From Thiodiazotropha sp040507035 (lineage in GTDB: Bacteria > Pseudomonadota > Gammaproteobacteria > Chromatiales > Chromatiaceae): DNA of 64,000 nucleotides. Location of the stretch: positions 1-64,000 of the forward strand of contig JBEVVR010000014.1 of assembly GCA_040507035.1 (NCBI GenBank), given 5' to 3'. The position numbers and the translations under genes are program-made. Below, in pieces: positions 14,950 to 24,219 of the stretch (its first letter is position 1; every line of letters begins with the position of its first letter). The notes under the pieces are model-generated. The model was not told the origin of the DNA and did no database searches. It was given only the letters and a program-made list of their open reading frames with translations.

Positions 14950-17529
14950 ATGATACGTATGGAAAAACTGATTAACGCAGGCCTCTCCCTGTTACTGTTT
15001 TCTTTGATTGCTGCTTGCGGGGGTGGTGGTGGCGGAGGTGATGACACAGACGACACCGGTGATGACGGGGTAAGAGTAACCGTCAGCGGGAAGCTGATCG
15101 TCCCCTCTTTTGTTGTCACCGACAGCGACGTCAACGATGTCCTGACCACTCCGGTCCCCAATCAAACCCTGGTGTCAGCGCAGGTGGTGCCGAACCCTGT
15201 CAATATCGGTGGTTATGCGAACCTTCCAAGGGAAGGCGCCCCCGGTAACCTATACATCACTGGAGATATTGACGATTACTTTCTCATCGATATGCAGGCG
15301 GGTCAGACCCTGTTGTTGAATGTCGCGGACCCGAGCAGCGCCGATCTAGATCTTGGTCTCTACAACCTCAACGGCGATTTGCTCGACAGCTCGGTTGGTT
15401 ACACCCAATTCGAATCCCTGGTGGTGCCCGCTGACGGTCAATATTATGTCAGGGTAAATGCCTTCTCCGGTGCGTCCAACTATCTACTCTCCGTAGGTTT
15501 GACACCTGCCAGCGGGCTGCCAACCGGTGGGCTCAGGCTCTCAGATGAGTTCCTGCCCGGAGAGTTATTGGTTCGTTTCAACACGGCTTCACTGCAGGCT
15601 AAAAGCGCGGATCCGTTGTTGGCAAGATTTCAGGTCGACAGTCAAAACTACGGGGGTGGCGTGCAACGCTTGAGGTTGAATGCGCAGACTGCCGAGCTGG
15701 CCTCCCGTGCAGCGGACGGCACGCAGATGACTGACATGCAACAGCAGAAGCTCGATACACTGCTGGCAATCAAGGCGCTGCGGAAACGCGATGACGTGGA
15801 CTTGGCTGAGCCCAACTTCGTTGTACGACCCTCATTAACACCTGACGATGAGTACTATAGCCTGCAGTGGCACTATCCGCAGATCAACCTGCCCCAGGCC
15901 TGGGATATCACGACTGGGGATAACAGCGTGATTGTTGCGGTCATCGACTCGGGTGTGCTGCTCAATCATCCTGACATGGCCGGGCAGCTCGTCGCAGGTT
16001 ACGATTTTATTTCCGATGTGGAAAGTGCCGGAGACGGTGACGGCATCGATAGTGATCCTTACGATGTGGGTGATTCAGTCCAGGAAGGTGTCTCTTCATC
16101 TTTTCATGGTACCCATGTGGCCGGTACCGTGGCCGCGCTCAGCAACAACACCCGGGGTATCGCCGGTGTTGCCTGGAACAGCAGAATCATGCCGATCCGG
16201 GTATTGGGCAAGAACGGAGGTTCCAGCTTGGATCTCGCCGAGGGTATACGTTATGCTGCCGGACTCGCAAATGTGTCGGGTACGGTGCCCGAGCAGCCTG
16301 CTGATATCATCAATATGAGTCTTGGGGGGAGTTCAGACAGTCAGTTGACCCGCGAAGCGGTGGCTGCAGCTCGCGCTGCAGGTGTGATCATTATCGCCGC
16401 GGCGGGCAATGAGAGCACTTCACAACTCTCCTATCCCGCCTCCAATCCCGGCGTGGTGTCGGTGAGTGCGGTGGATATCAATCGCGACCTCGCCTTCTAT
16501 TCAAATTACGGTTCGATGATCGATGTGGCGGCCCCCGGCGGCGATCTGCGGCTCGATCTGAATGGTGATTCCAGGCCCGACGGCATTTTGAGCGCCGGGG
16601 CGGATGACTCATCCGACAGCATTAGCTACCAGCTGGTGTTCTACAATGGTACCTCCATGGCGGCGCCCCATATCGCCGGTGTGGCGGCATTGATGAAGGC
16701 AGTCTATCCTGGCTTGACCCCGGCTGAATTCGATTCCATGCTGGCTGCCGGGGAACTGACTAACGACTTGGGTGATACCGGGAGAGATGATGACTATGGA
16801 TATGGCTTGATCGATGCGTATAAGGCGGTCGACGCCGCACAACAGCGACAGGGTGGAGGTGGCGTAACAGTTGATCCTACCCTCAGTGTCAATCCGCAAA
16901 GCTTGAGTTTTTCGCACAATCTGCAGACTGCGACCCTGTTTGTTGAACAGATCGGCGGAGATCTTGGTACGGTAGAGATTGCAGAGGATATCGATTGGTT
17001 GACGCTACAGGCTGGCCAGGTCGATAGCTCCGGTTACGGCGTTTACAGCGTAGTTGTCGATCGTTCAGGGGTGGATGCCGGAACCTACTCGGGATCGATC
17101 CAGATCACTGCTGGGAGTGAGATTGCCACGGTTGAGGTGATCATGCAGGTTTTAGATGTGTCGATTAGCGGGGATGCTGGCACACACTATGTGCTATTGG
17201 TGAATAACGATACTGATCAGATATTGCAGCAGGCCCGAGTCGATGCGGTAGGTGAGAATGCCAGTTACAGTTTCAGCAATGTGGCATCCGGTAACTATAT
17301 TATCTTTGCCGGTTCCGACATGGACATGGATGATATCATTTGCGATGCCGGTGAATCTTGCGGAGCATACGCCAGTGTTGCGCAACCCAGTATTATTGAG
17401 GTTACTGATAGCGACGTCACTGATCGTGATTTTATCACTTCCTTTGAATACCAGTCTCCGAGTAGTTCGCAATCGTTTGGGAATAGTGCCCGCTCGCTGT
17501 TGTTGAGACGCCTGGATGCGGAGCAATAA
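14950..17529 (+). CDS. Subtilisin-family (S8) serine protease, predicted lipoprotein
   Basis: About 859 residues. The signal ends in LIAAC followed by a seven-glycine run, so the protein is probably a lipoprotein on a flexible Gly/Asp linker. A pre-peptidase beta-sandwich follows (GDIDDYFLIDMQAGQTL to YYVRVNAFSG), then an inhibitor-like segment (PGELLVRF to DLAEPNFVVRPS). The S8 domain has catalytic Asp in VIVAVIDSGV (338), His in HGTHVAG (391) and Ser in NGTSMAAPH (574), numbered from GTG 14935, with oxyanion Asn in AAAGNES. A C-terminal beta region (LSVNPQSLSFS onward) may be Ig-like. The start may be GTG 14935, ATG 14950 or ATG 14959; AGGA lies between. A PrcB-like lipoprotein gene follows. 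Confidence 0.88.
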   Translation: MIRMEKLINAGLSLLLFSLIAACGGGGGGGDDTDDTGDDGVRVTVSGKLIVPSFVVTDSDVNDVLTTPVPNQTLVSAQVVPNPVNIGGYANLPREGAPGNLYITGDIDDYFLIDMQAGQTLLLNVADPSSADLDLGLYNLNGDLLDSSVGYTQFESLVVPADGQYYVRVNAFSGASNYLLSVGLTPASGLPTGGLRLSDEFLPGELLVRFNTASLQAKSADPLLARFQVDSQNYGGGVQRLRLNAQTAELASRAADGTQMTDMQQQKLDTLLAIKALRKRDDVDLAEPNFVVRPSLTPDDEYYSLQWHYPQINLPQAWDITTGDNSVIVAVIDSGVLLNHPDMAGQLVAGYDFISDVESAGDGDGIDSDPYDVGDSVQEGVSSSFHGTHVAGTVAALSNNTRGIAGVAWNSRIMPIRVLGKNGGSSLDLAEGIRYAAGLANVSGTVPEQPADIINMSLGGSSDSQLTREAVAAARAAGVIIIAAAGNESTSQLSYPASNPGVVSVSAVDINRDLAFYSNYGSMIDVAAPGGDLRLDLNGDSRPDGILSAGADDSSDSISYQLVFYNGTSMAAPHIAGVAALMKAVYPGLTPAEFDSMLAAGELTNDLGDTGRDDDYGYGLIDAYKAVDAAQQRQGGGGVTVDPTLSVNPQSLSFSHNLQTATLFVEQIGGDLGTVEIAEDIDWLTLQAGQVDSSGYGVYSVVVDRSGVDAGTYSGSIQITAGSEIATVEVIMQVLDVSISGDAGTHYVLLVNNDTDQILQQARVDAVGENASYSFSNVASGNYIIFAGSDMDMDDIICDAGESCGAYASVAQPSIIEVTDSDVTDRDFITSFEYQSPSSSQSFGNSARSLLLRRLDAEQ

Positions 17530-17584
17530 CAACCGGAAACGAGGCCAGCTCCCACTGGATGTCAAACTGGAGAGTGCCTGGATC

Positions 17585-18085
17585 ATGCAATATATGAATA
17601 TATACAGTTGGATTAGATGGAGTGGCCTGGGATTGATGGTAATGGCTCTATACGGGTGCAATACAATGGATTCTTTATCGATCAGTGTGCTTGAAAAGGG
17701 TTATGTTTGCGGTGTTAGTCAGGCTGCGGGTGTGGAACTGGTATCAGATAACGTGGCAAAACAGACAGACAATACCAGGATAAGCGCAACACAAGAGAAA
17801 AGCCTGGAGAGCGATCCTGGGACAAATCCCAACTGGATAGTCAGAGTGGATATGGGACAGCAACCGAGCGGCGGCTACGGTCTCAGGCTAATATCCGATA
17901 ATCTTGAAATCTCCTCCGACACGGCAAGAGTTGCCCTGGAGTGGTTGCAACCCAAGTCCGGATCGATGCAGGTCCAAGCATTGACCTATCCCTGCATCTA
18001 TCTGCAAGTCGCCAAGGGTCGTTACACACGACTCGATATCATCGATCAGCATGGCGAGGTAAGGCATAGTCTGGACCTCAAATAA
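17585..18085 (+). CDS. PrcB-like protease-complex lipoprotein
   Basis: 166 residues. The N-terminus carries a membrane segment ending in the lipobox-like LYGC (MVMALYGCNTM). The C-terminal half has WIVRVDMGQQPSGGYGLRLI, then ARVALEWLQPKSGS and ALTYPCIYLQVAKGRYTRLD. This matches the pattern of the PrcB C-terminal domain (GxxPTGGY ... P..G ... T.PY/C ... v.kg.y), named after an accessory protein of the Treponema dentilysin protease complex. It follows the subtilase gene by 55 bp on the same strand, which suggests a partner or inhibitor of that protease. GGAGAG lies about 10 bp before ATG 17585. Confidence 0.65.
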   Translation: MQYMNIYSWIRWSGLGLMVMALYGCNTMDSLSISVLEKGYVCGVSQAAGVELVSDNVAKQTDNTRISATQEKSLESDPGTNPNWIVRVDMGQQPSGGYGLRLISDNLEISSDTARVALEWLQPKSGSMQVQALTYPCIYLQVAKGRYTRLDIIDQHGEVRHSLDLK

Positions 18086-18269
18086 CTATACGCAACGAAC
18101 AAAGAGAGTAATGGTGACTGATCAGAATGATTGGTTGTTGCGAAAACAATGAGATTTATCTGATGCTGATGGCATGTGTCATTTGAACAGCTGTGAGAAA
18201 TTACCGGACATTTTTCAGCGAACCGACTAGCATATAGAGTGGAGAACCTTAGTTAGAGGTATTCATGCC

Positions 18270-18641
18270 TTGTTAGTAGAAGATGCAATAGTCTCATACG
18301 ATGCACCACATCCTGCTGCCGTTTGGGCCGACACAATCAGCCTGGACCCGCTTCAGGTTGACTGCGTCACCAGCCTGATGTTGTCGATTCTCGACAATCA
18401 ATGCGAAATGGGGTTGGAGGAACAGGTTGCAGTCATGGCGGTATACAGTGTTGTAAAACACCGCAATGGGGCCGCCTTGGAAAAGGGTGTGCATCAAGCT
18501 ATCGAGCGGGCTCAGCACCTGAGCGATCAGTACTCAACTGACGAGATTCATCGACTTCGGTTGCGGGCTGAGCGATTGATTCCAAGACAATTCATGTGCC
18601 ATTTCAAACGTTTTTTACACGATTCGTATTACGGTTTCTGA
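18270..18641 (+). CDS. Conserved-looking hypothetical protein
   Basis: 123 residues, probably cytoplasmic and helical, with no membrane segment. The middle (LDPLQVDCVTSLMLSILDNQ then EEQVAVMAVYSVVKHRNGAA) and the basic tail (LRLRAERLIPRQFMCHFKRF) look like a natural protein. AGAGGT at 18255-18260 lies 9 bp before TTG 18270, the best start; the upstream ATG at 18265 is in another frame that stops at once. I do not recognise the family. Confidence 0.45.
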   Translation: MLVEDAIVSYDAPHPAAVWADTISLDPLQVDCVTSLMLSILDNQCEMGLEEQVAVMAVYSVVKHRNGAALEKGVHQAIERAQHLSDQYSTDEIHRLRLRAERLIPRQFMCHFKRFLHDSYYGF

Positions 18642-18653
18642 GCGCAAGGCCGA

Positions 18654-19217
18654 TTACCCGGAAAGCACCGCAAAGGAGAGCCATAACAGTGCTGGCTCCT
18701 CTCCCTCATCCAGCGATTCCTTGAGAATGATATTTCCTGATTCGGTCCTCCAGTGGAGCACAGACTCCATTCCTTCAATGACAGGAAGCTGCGAATCGCT
18801 ATTGGTTGGTGTGCCGAGCTGTTGCCAAAGCTGTTTTTTCAGCTGTTGGTGATAGTTTTCGCGATAGCCGATCTTCACCCCATTGAGCCAGTTATCATGG
18901 AAGAAAACGGTGATATAGCGCGCAGGAATATCGTTGTATATGCCGATACGAGTGGCACACAATCTATTGCCGAAGCTGGTCATTTCATCTTCACAGGCCC
19001 AGGGGAGATCGGGAAAGATCTGCATCAGTTCCTGTTCACTGACTTGATTGTCCAGCGCTTTCAGATTCAATGCGATCTCATCCTCTCCCCAGAGGGTAAG
19101 CAGTACGATGTCGGTGCGGCGTTGACCATCTTCGGTGAATACCAGCCAGAATATGGGGCCGATGACTATAAAGAATATGAGGAAGCGTTTGTAAAATGAG
19201 GGAAGTTTTAAGTTCAT
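18654..19217 (-). CDS. Membrane-anchored hypothetical protein
   Basis: 187 residues. An N-terminal anchor (about 8-27, FYKRFLIFFIVIGPIFWLVF) is followed by a soluble, probably periplasmic domain. Two cysteines (PWACEDEM and NRLCATR) lie 12 residues apart and could form a disulfide. The stretch RYITVFFHDNWLNGVKIGYR looks like a core beta hairpin. It converges with the preceding hypothetical gene, 12 bp apart. Not recognised. Confidence 0.5.
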   Translation of the reverse strand: MNLKLPSFYKRFLIFFIVIGPIFWLVFTEDGQRRTDIVLLTLWGEDEIALNLKALDNQVSEQELMQIFPDLPWACEDEMTSFGNRLCATRIGIYNDIPARYITVFFHDNWLNGVKIGYRENYHQQLKKQLWQQLGTPTNSDSQLPVIEGMESVLHWRTESGNIILKESLDEGEEPALLWLSFAVLSG

Positions 19218-19314
19218 GAAATCACTGCAAGTGAAAGCGAATTTGTTCTCTAACGATGGTAATTACCCTGTGGGTGTCTGTTATCAACAGCACTCTGTCA
19301 CTCGGTACCCCAGT

Positions 19315-19367
19315 GCCAGCTTTTGCTGGCGCTTCCCAGCTACCAGCCAGCATAGCTGACTGGTAGC
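19315..19367 (-). terminator. Tandem hairpins downstream of acs
   Basis: Just after the acs stop, 19339-19367 can form a 13-bp stem (one G-U pair) with a 3-base loop. 19315-19330 can form a 6-bp stem with a 4-base loop (GCCAGC-TTTT-GCTGGC on the plus strand). Neither is followed by a clear U-run, so they may end transcription or protect the mRNA 3' end. Confidence 0.5.
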
Positions 19368-19377
19368 GCGGGACTAG

Positions 19378-21324
19378 TTACCTATTCTCCCGGTTGTCGA
19401 TTAGGTTATCGACCACTGAAGGATCGGCGAGGGTGGAGGTGTCACCCAGATTCTCCAGTTCGTTGGCGGCGATCTTGCGCAGAATACGTCGCATGATCTT
19501 TCCGGACCGGGTCTTGGGCAAACCGGGTGACCACTGGATCAGGTTGACCTTGGCAATCGGACCGATCTCCGAGCGTACCAGCTTCACCAGCTCGGCCTTG
19601 AGTTCGTCGCTGCCCTCAGTGCCCGCCATCAGGGTGACATAGGCGTAGATGCCCTGACCGGTCAGCTCATGGGGATAGCCGACAACCGCCGCTTCGGCGA
19701 CGTTGTCGTGTAGCACCAGGGCGGATTCGATCTCCGCGGTACCCAGCCGGTGTCCCGAGACGTTCAAGACATCATCCACGCGCCCGGTAATCCAGTAGTA
19801 GCCGTCTTCGTCGCGGCGAGCTCCGTCACCGGTAAAGTAGTAACCCGGGTACATCGCGAAGTAGGTCTCAAAGAAGCGTTTGTGATCACCGTAGACGGTA
19901 CGCATCATCGAGGGCCATGGGCGCTTGATGGCCAGGTTGCCTTCCGCGGGATTGCCGTCGATTTCGTTACCCTGGTCATCAAGGAGTACCGGTTCCACAC
20001 CGAAGAAGGGTCGGGTTGCCGATCCGGGCTTTAGCGGAGTGGCCCCAGGCAGTGGTGTCAGCATATGGGCACCGGTTTCAGTCTGCCACCAGGTATCGAC
20101 AATCGGACAACGCTCGTCACCGACCACCCGGTAGTACCACTCCCAGGCCTCGGGGTTGATTGGCTCGCCGACGGTACCGAGCAAGCGCAGGCTGCTGCGG
20201 CTGGTCTTTTTAACCGGTTCCTCACCGGCGCCCATCAACGAGCGGATAGCTGTTGGCGCCGTGTAAAAAGTGGCAACATTGTGTTTGTCGCAGACTTGCC
20301 AGAAGCGCGAGATATCCGGATAGGTGGGAATACCTTCGAACATCACGCTGATGGCACCGTTGGCGAGGGGGCCATAGACGATATAGGTGTGACCGGTGAC
20401 CCAGCCCACATCGGCGGTGCACCAGTAGACCTCGCCGTCCTTGTAGTCGAATACCAATTTGTGGGTCATCGCCGCCTGCAGCAGATAACCGCCGGTGGTG
20501 TGGAGCACACCCTTGGGTTTACCGGTGGAACCAGAGGTGTAGAGGATGAATAGAGGATCATCCGCCTGCATCTCCTCGGCCGGGCAGTCGTTGGAAGCAC
20601 TAGCCATGGCTTCGTGGCACCAGACATCCCGATCATCGGTCCAATCAACCGGATCGCCACCACGCTTTACCACGATACAGGTGTGGACATTGGGGCACTG
20701 TGCGATCGCCTTGTCGGCATTGGCTTTAAGCGGTACACGCTTTCCGCCACGCATCGACTGATCCGCGGTAATCACCACCTGACAATCGGAATCGAGAATG
20801 CGGTCGCGAAGGGCGTCGGGAGAAAAGCCGCCAAACACGATGGAGTGAACAGCGCCGATACGGGTACAAGCAAGCATGGCAACAGCGGCTTCAGGCACCA
20901 TCGGCAGGTAGAGGGATACACGGTCGCCTCTCTTGACTCCCCTGGATTTCAAGACATTGGCAAATTTGCAAACCTCTTCATGGAGTTCGCGATAGGTGAT
21001 TTTACGATCCTCTTCCGGGTTGTCCCCCTCCCAGATGATAGCCACCTGATCACCGCGACTATCGAGATGGCGGTCGAGGCAGTTGTAGGAGACATTCAGC
21101 GTGGCACCTTTGAACCACTCGATGTGCAGATCGTCTTTGCCGAAGTCCCAGTCAATAACCTTGTCCCATTTCTTGAACCAGGTGACATACTTTTCAGCTT
21201 GTTCCCCCCAGAAGCCTTCCGGATCAGAGACCGATTGCTGATACATCGCTTGATACTGGTCATCGTTGATATTGGCCTGTGCCGCGAACTCGGCCGGGAC
21301 GGGGTAGGTCTTGATTTCTGACAT
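19378..21324 (-). CDS. acs: Acetyl-CoA synthetase
   Basis: 648 residues, the usual length. It makes acetyl-CoA from acetate, ATP and CoA via acetyl-AMP in the cytoplasm. Marks are FILYTSGSTGKPKGVLHTTG (P-loop), VDTWWQTETGAHM (acetate pocket and adenine binding), GYYFTGDGARRDEDGYYWIT, the hinge GRVDDVLNVSGHRLGTAEIE and the C-terminal KTRSGKIMRR, whose lysine is the acetylation site in Salmonella Acs. Upstream on the same strand lie an exonuclease, a DUF294 protein and the acetate symporter, so the region supports acetate scavenging. Hairpins follow the stop. Confidence 0.97.
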   Translation of the reverse strand: MSEIKTYPVPAEFAAQANINDDQYQAMYQQSVSDPEGFWGEQAEKYVTWFKKWDKVIDWDFGKDDLHIEWFKGATLNVSYNCLDRHLDSRGDQVAIIWEGDNPEEDRKITYRELHEEVCKFANVLKSRGVKRGDRVSLYLPMVPEAAVAMLACTRIGAVHSIVFGGFSPDALRDRILDSDCQVVITADQSMRGGKRVPLKANADKAIAQCPNVHTCIVVKRGGDPVDWTDDRDVWCHEAMASASNDCPAEEMQADDPLFILYTSGSTGKPKGVLHTTGGYLLQAAMTHKLVFDYKDGEVYWCTADVGWVTGHTYIVYGPLANGAISVMFEGIPTYPDISRFWQVCDKHNVATFYTAPTAIRSLMGAGEEPVKKTSRSSLRLLGTVGEPINPEAWEWYYRVVGDERCPIVDTWWQTETGAHMLTPLPGATPLKPGSATRPFFGVEPVLLDDQGNEIDGNPAEGNLAIKRPWPSMMRTVYGDHKRFFETYFAMYPGYYFTGDGARRDEDGYYWITGRVDDVLNVSGHRLGTAEIESALVLHDNVAEAAVVGYPHELTGQGIYAYVTLMAGTEGSDELKAELVKLVRSEIGPIAKVNLIQWSPGLPKTRSGKIMRRILRKIAANELENLGDTSTLADPSVVDNLIDNRENR

Positions 21325-21478
21325 TGGATTCTCCTCAACGGTGGTTATTCATTCTCAACTGCAGAAAACTATCTTTATGCCAATTTAGGATAGAGAGGCA
21401 TGCAAGAATATTCCCAAAACTGATAATCGGAACTGATATAACGCATTTTATCTGATAATTGCACCATTCTATTGCCTG

Positions 21479-22171
21479 TCAGCGCGTAAGGAAACGCTTG
21501 AGTTGGCACTGGCTGGGGTGCGGTACCATCTCCGATGCCATGGCCAAAAAGAGCTCGGCGGTGGCGACAGCGTCGCTCAACGCGTTGTGTGCCTTGTAAT
21601 TGGGTAGATTGTATCGTGGGCGCAGGTTGAACAGGCGCAGGTCACCCGGTTGAATGGTGTGGTTACGGCGTTCGAACAGGCGCTGCGCCAGCACCAGGGT
21701 ATCGATAATCGGGATTACAAAGGGGGCGCCGAACAGCTTTTGACAGGCATTGTTGATGAAATTCTGTTCAATCGCTGAATAGTGCACCAGCATGACCTTG
21801 CCGGCCAGGCGTTGCAGCAGTTCCTGCAAGGCATCGTGGATGGAGATGCCGGTGGCTGCCTGGTCGTCGGTAATCTGATGGATCACCGCCGACTGCTCAG
21901 GGATCTCCTCGTCGATGGTGATCAACTGATGTCGCGATGTCTCGAGCCTGATGGTCATTTGTTGCATCTCAACCAGACCGAAACTGAGGATCTTGTCCTT
22001 GTTGGGATCGAGGCCCGTGGTTTCCAGATCCAGGGAGACGATAGAGAGCTCTTCACACTGGGTTGTCTTGGCTGCCAACGGGGTAGAGAGATAGTCATGC
22101 AGGATACCCGGCTCGGCTTTTGCCAAGGCCCTTTTTCTTAATGAATCGAGACTGAGAAATTTTTTCAGCAT
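21479..22171 (-). CDS. DEDDh 3'-5' exonuclease (DNA polymerase III epsilon-like)
   Basis: 230 residues. The DEDDh motifs are visible: SIVSLDLETTGLDPNKDKIL (Exo I), LVHYSAIEQNFINN (Exo II, with Tyr-Ser in place of the common Asn) and AHNALSDAVATAELFLA (Exo III, with the His). Around these lies the PolC/DnaQ-type exonuclease fold, without the polymerase-binding tail of true DnaQ. It stops 154 bp before acs and begins 2 bp after the stop of the DUF294 gene, so it is co-translated with the latter. The same pairing next to acetate symporter genes recurs in gammaproteobacteria; its purpose is unknown. Confidence 0.85.
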   Translation of the reverse strand: MLKKFLSLDSLRKRALAKAEPGILHDYLSTPLAAKTTQCEELSIVSLDLETTGLDPNKDKILSFGLVEMQQMTIRLETSRHQLITIDEEIPEQSAVIHQITDDQAATGISIHDALQELLQRLAGKVMLVHYSAIEQNFINNACQKLFGAPFVIPIIDTLVLAQRLFERRNHTIQPGDLRLFNLRPRYNLPNYKAHNALSDAVATAELFLAMASEMVPHPSQCQLKRFLTR

Positions 22172-22173
22172 GA

Positions 22174-24042
22174 TTATACGAAGCGCCCACCTTGGTATCG
22201 GTTCTCCATGGCATCCTGCATCTCCTGAATCACGCGGAAGGCGTCCTTCAGATGTTTGCGTTCAAGGTCTGAAAGCTCCTCCGGCGACAGGTAGTTATCC
22301 GGTTTCTGGCCATTGCGGATCTGCTCCGCCTGGTGGAAGATGCGGATACTGGCAATGAACTCCAACGCATCCACCAGGTTTTCCCCCATGTCGCGGCTGA
22401 GCACGGTTGTCTCCGCTGCAGCCTCCAGGCGTTCTGTCGTATTGACTTGTGGCAGTCCCTGGTCAAGGGCAAATACGCGAGCGATATCGGTGATGGGTAC
22501 GATGCCCCGGTGTTTGATATCGAAGGTGTCGTCGTGCTTGCCGCCATGTATCAGCACGAAGGTGCGAAAAAAACCGAGAGGGGGTCGATGGTGCAGGGCA
22601 TTCGCTGCCATAAAAGCGGTGAAGATGCCGTGACCTCGGGTTTTGCTGAGGATATCGGCTTGCAGCTCGTTGAATATTTCAACCTCCCCGTAAACAGGGC
22701 GTAGATCGAAAAAGATACTGGATAGCATCAGCGCCATCGGTTCGGGTTTATTGATCCAGGTATTGAAATATTTACGCCAGATCTGCAGGGTTTGCCGCCA
22801 TTTCGGATTCGTCGCCATGGCATTGCCCGGGCAGTAGACAAAGCCGCACTCATTGAGACCGTCAGAGACACGCTTCGCCAGGGTCTCGAAATAGTCGGTG
22901 TGCTCCGGTTTCATCTCATCCGAGATCAGCATGGCGTTGTCCTGATCGGAATGAGAGGTCTGTTCCCGTCGCGCCTGGGATCCTCCGCACAGCCAGACAT
23001 AGCGCACCGGTGGTGGGCCGAGCTCGTTCTCAGCCATTTCGATCAGACGCGCGGTGAGCGAATCGGTGATGGAGGAGATCGCCTCGCCGATATGGAGTGC
23101 CGATGCATTGGAGTTGGCAAGCTGGAACTGCAGTTCAGGCAGCCGCTCACTGACCCTTGCCAGATCCTCCACCGTGTCAGCCTTGCGGATATCGCTGGCG
23201 AGGAATGCGGAATTGGTGGAGTGGTGACGGGCCAGATCTGTTGCGGTCAACATGCCGATGACGCTATCTCCCCGCATCACCGGCAAGTGGTGCACATGCA
23301 ACCGGGTCATGGTCATCAACGCCTGGATCGCCATGGTGTTTTCCTGAATCGTCTCCAGATTGGTGGTCATGATCTGACTCACCGGGTGATCACTGGAGAC
23401 CCCTGCCGCGATACAGCGTTTGCGCAGGTCCCGGTCGGTGATGATGCCCGCCAGCTCTGTCCCATCCATGATCATCACCGAAGAGACATTTTTCTCACTC
23501 ATCAGCTCCGCCGCCTGGCGGATTGTGCTGTTGATGTCGATACTGATCGGCGACTTTCGAATCAGGTCCGAGACCTCCACCGTCATCTCGGCGACGGGGC
23601 TTGATTCACCATTTATCTGCAGGGTGCGTACCGCCTGTTTCAGGCGGTCCCTGATCGATTCGGAAAAGTGACGATCGAAAGCCGGTTCGGTCATACGCAG
23701 TGTTTTCAGCACTTCGCATGAGAGTTGATAGAGCAGGGTATCTTCCACCGCAATGCCGTGGGTCACCTGGCTGAAGTCGATCAACTGACAATCAGTGGTG
23801 TAGATGCCACCCTCAGCCAGCTTTTCAACCAGATTATCCTCCTCATCCAGCAGTTCGATGGCACCGCTGCGAATGATATAGATATAACCTTTTACCGCGT
23901 CGTTCGGAGGGAATAGTCTGCCTCGACGCAGATAGCGGATCTCGAGCATTTTCGGAAGCTGATCGAGCTGCTCTTCAGGCAGGGCATCGAAAGGGGGACG
24001 TTGTGCCAGAAAATCCCGAATCTCGACCAGTTCGATTTCCAT
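22174..24042 (-). CDS. cNMP-binding / CBS-pair / DUF294 nucleotidyltransferase-like regulator
   Basis: 622 residues. Order: cyclic-nucleotide-binding-like domain (about 15-125, FPPNDAVKGYIYIIRSGAIE), two CBS domains (about 160-280, with VMIMDGTELAGIITDRDLRK and RGDSVIGMLTATDLAR), then a DUF294 nucleotidyltransferase core (about 345-365) with WLCGGSQARREQTSHSDQDN, and a helical C-terminal domain. The core resembles PII uridylyltransferase (GSxARxE...SDxD). The CBS pair probably senses adenine nucleotides. Its position between the acetate symporter and acs suggests control of acetate metabolism. The stop is 2 bp from the next gene's start. Confidence 0.85.
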   Translation of the reverse strand: MEIELVEIRDFLAQRPPFDALPEEQLDQLPKMLEIRYLRRGRLFPPNDAVKGYIYIIRSGAIELLDEEDNLVEKLAEGGIYTTDCQLIDFSQVTHGIAVEDTLLYQLSCEVLKTLRMTEPAFDRHFSESIRDRLKQAVRTLQINGESSPVAEMTVEVSDLIRKSPISIDINSTIRQAAELMSEKNVSSVMIMDGTELAGIITDRDLRKRCIAAGVSSDHPVSQIMTTNLETIQENTMAIQALMTMTRLHVHHLPVMRGDSVIGMLTATDLARHHSTNSAFLASDIRKADTVEDLARVSERLPELQFQLANSNASALHIGEAISSITDSLTARLIEMAENELGPPPVRYVWLCGGSQARREQTSHSDQDNAMLISDEMKPEHTDYFETLAKRVSDGLNECGFVYCPGNAMATNPKWRQTLQIWRKYFNTWINKPEPMALMLSSIFFDLRPVYGEVEIFNELQADILSKTRGHGIFTAFMAANALHHRPPLGFFRTFVLIHGGKHDDTFDIKHRGIVPITDIARVFALDQGLPQVNTTERLEAAAETTVLSRDMGENLVDALEFIASIRIFHQAEQIRNGQKPDNYLSPEELSDLERKHLKDAFRVIQEMQDAMENRYQGGRFV

Positions 24043-24168
24043 AGGCGTGGCTCGTATACGACTGGAGGTGTATCCCAGTAGTATGCTGAAAAAAGTTCAA
24101 TTTGTAACTATTCAGCAGCCTACTGCCTCAGGCTGGTGAATAATTACCGCGTTTGTCAGTGCTGCAGT

Positions 24169-24192
24169 AAAAAGGCCCCGCCGAAGCGGGGC
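24169..24192 (-). terminator. Rho-independent terminator after the acetate symporter
   Basis: On the minus strand a 7-bp GC-only stem, GCCCCGC-TTCG-GCGGGGC, with a stable UUCG tetraloop is followed by a run of five Us. It lies about 30 bp past the symporter stop. It should separate the symporter operon from the DUF294-exonuclease genes unless read-through occurs. Confidence 0.85.
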
Positions 24193-24219
24193 ACTCAGTT
24201 GCAGCTTTATGGTTTTTTA

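Noticed and set aside
20614..21321. Long open frame antisense to acs (and similar antisense frames over gltX, ruvB and cheV)
   Set aside because: These are by-products of GC-biased third positions opposite strong genes, with no ribosome-binding sites or recognisable domains.
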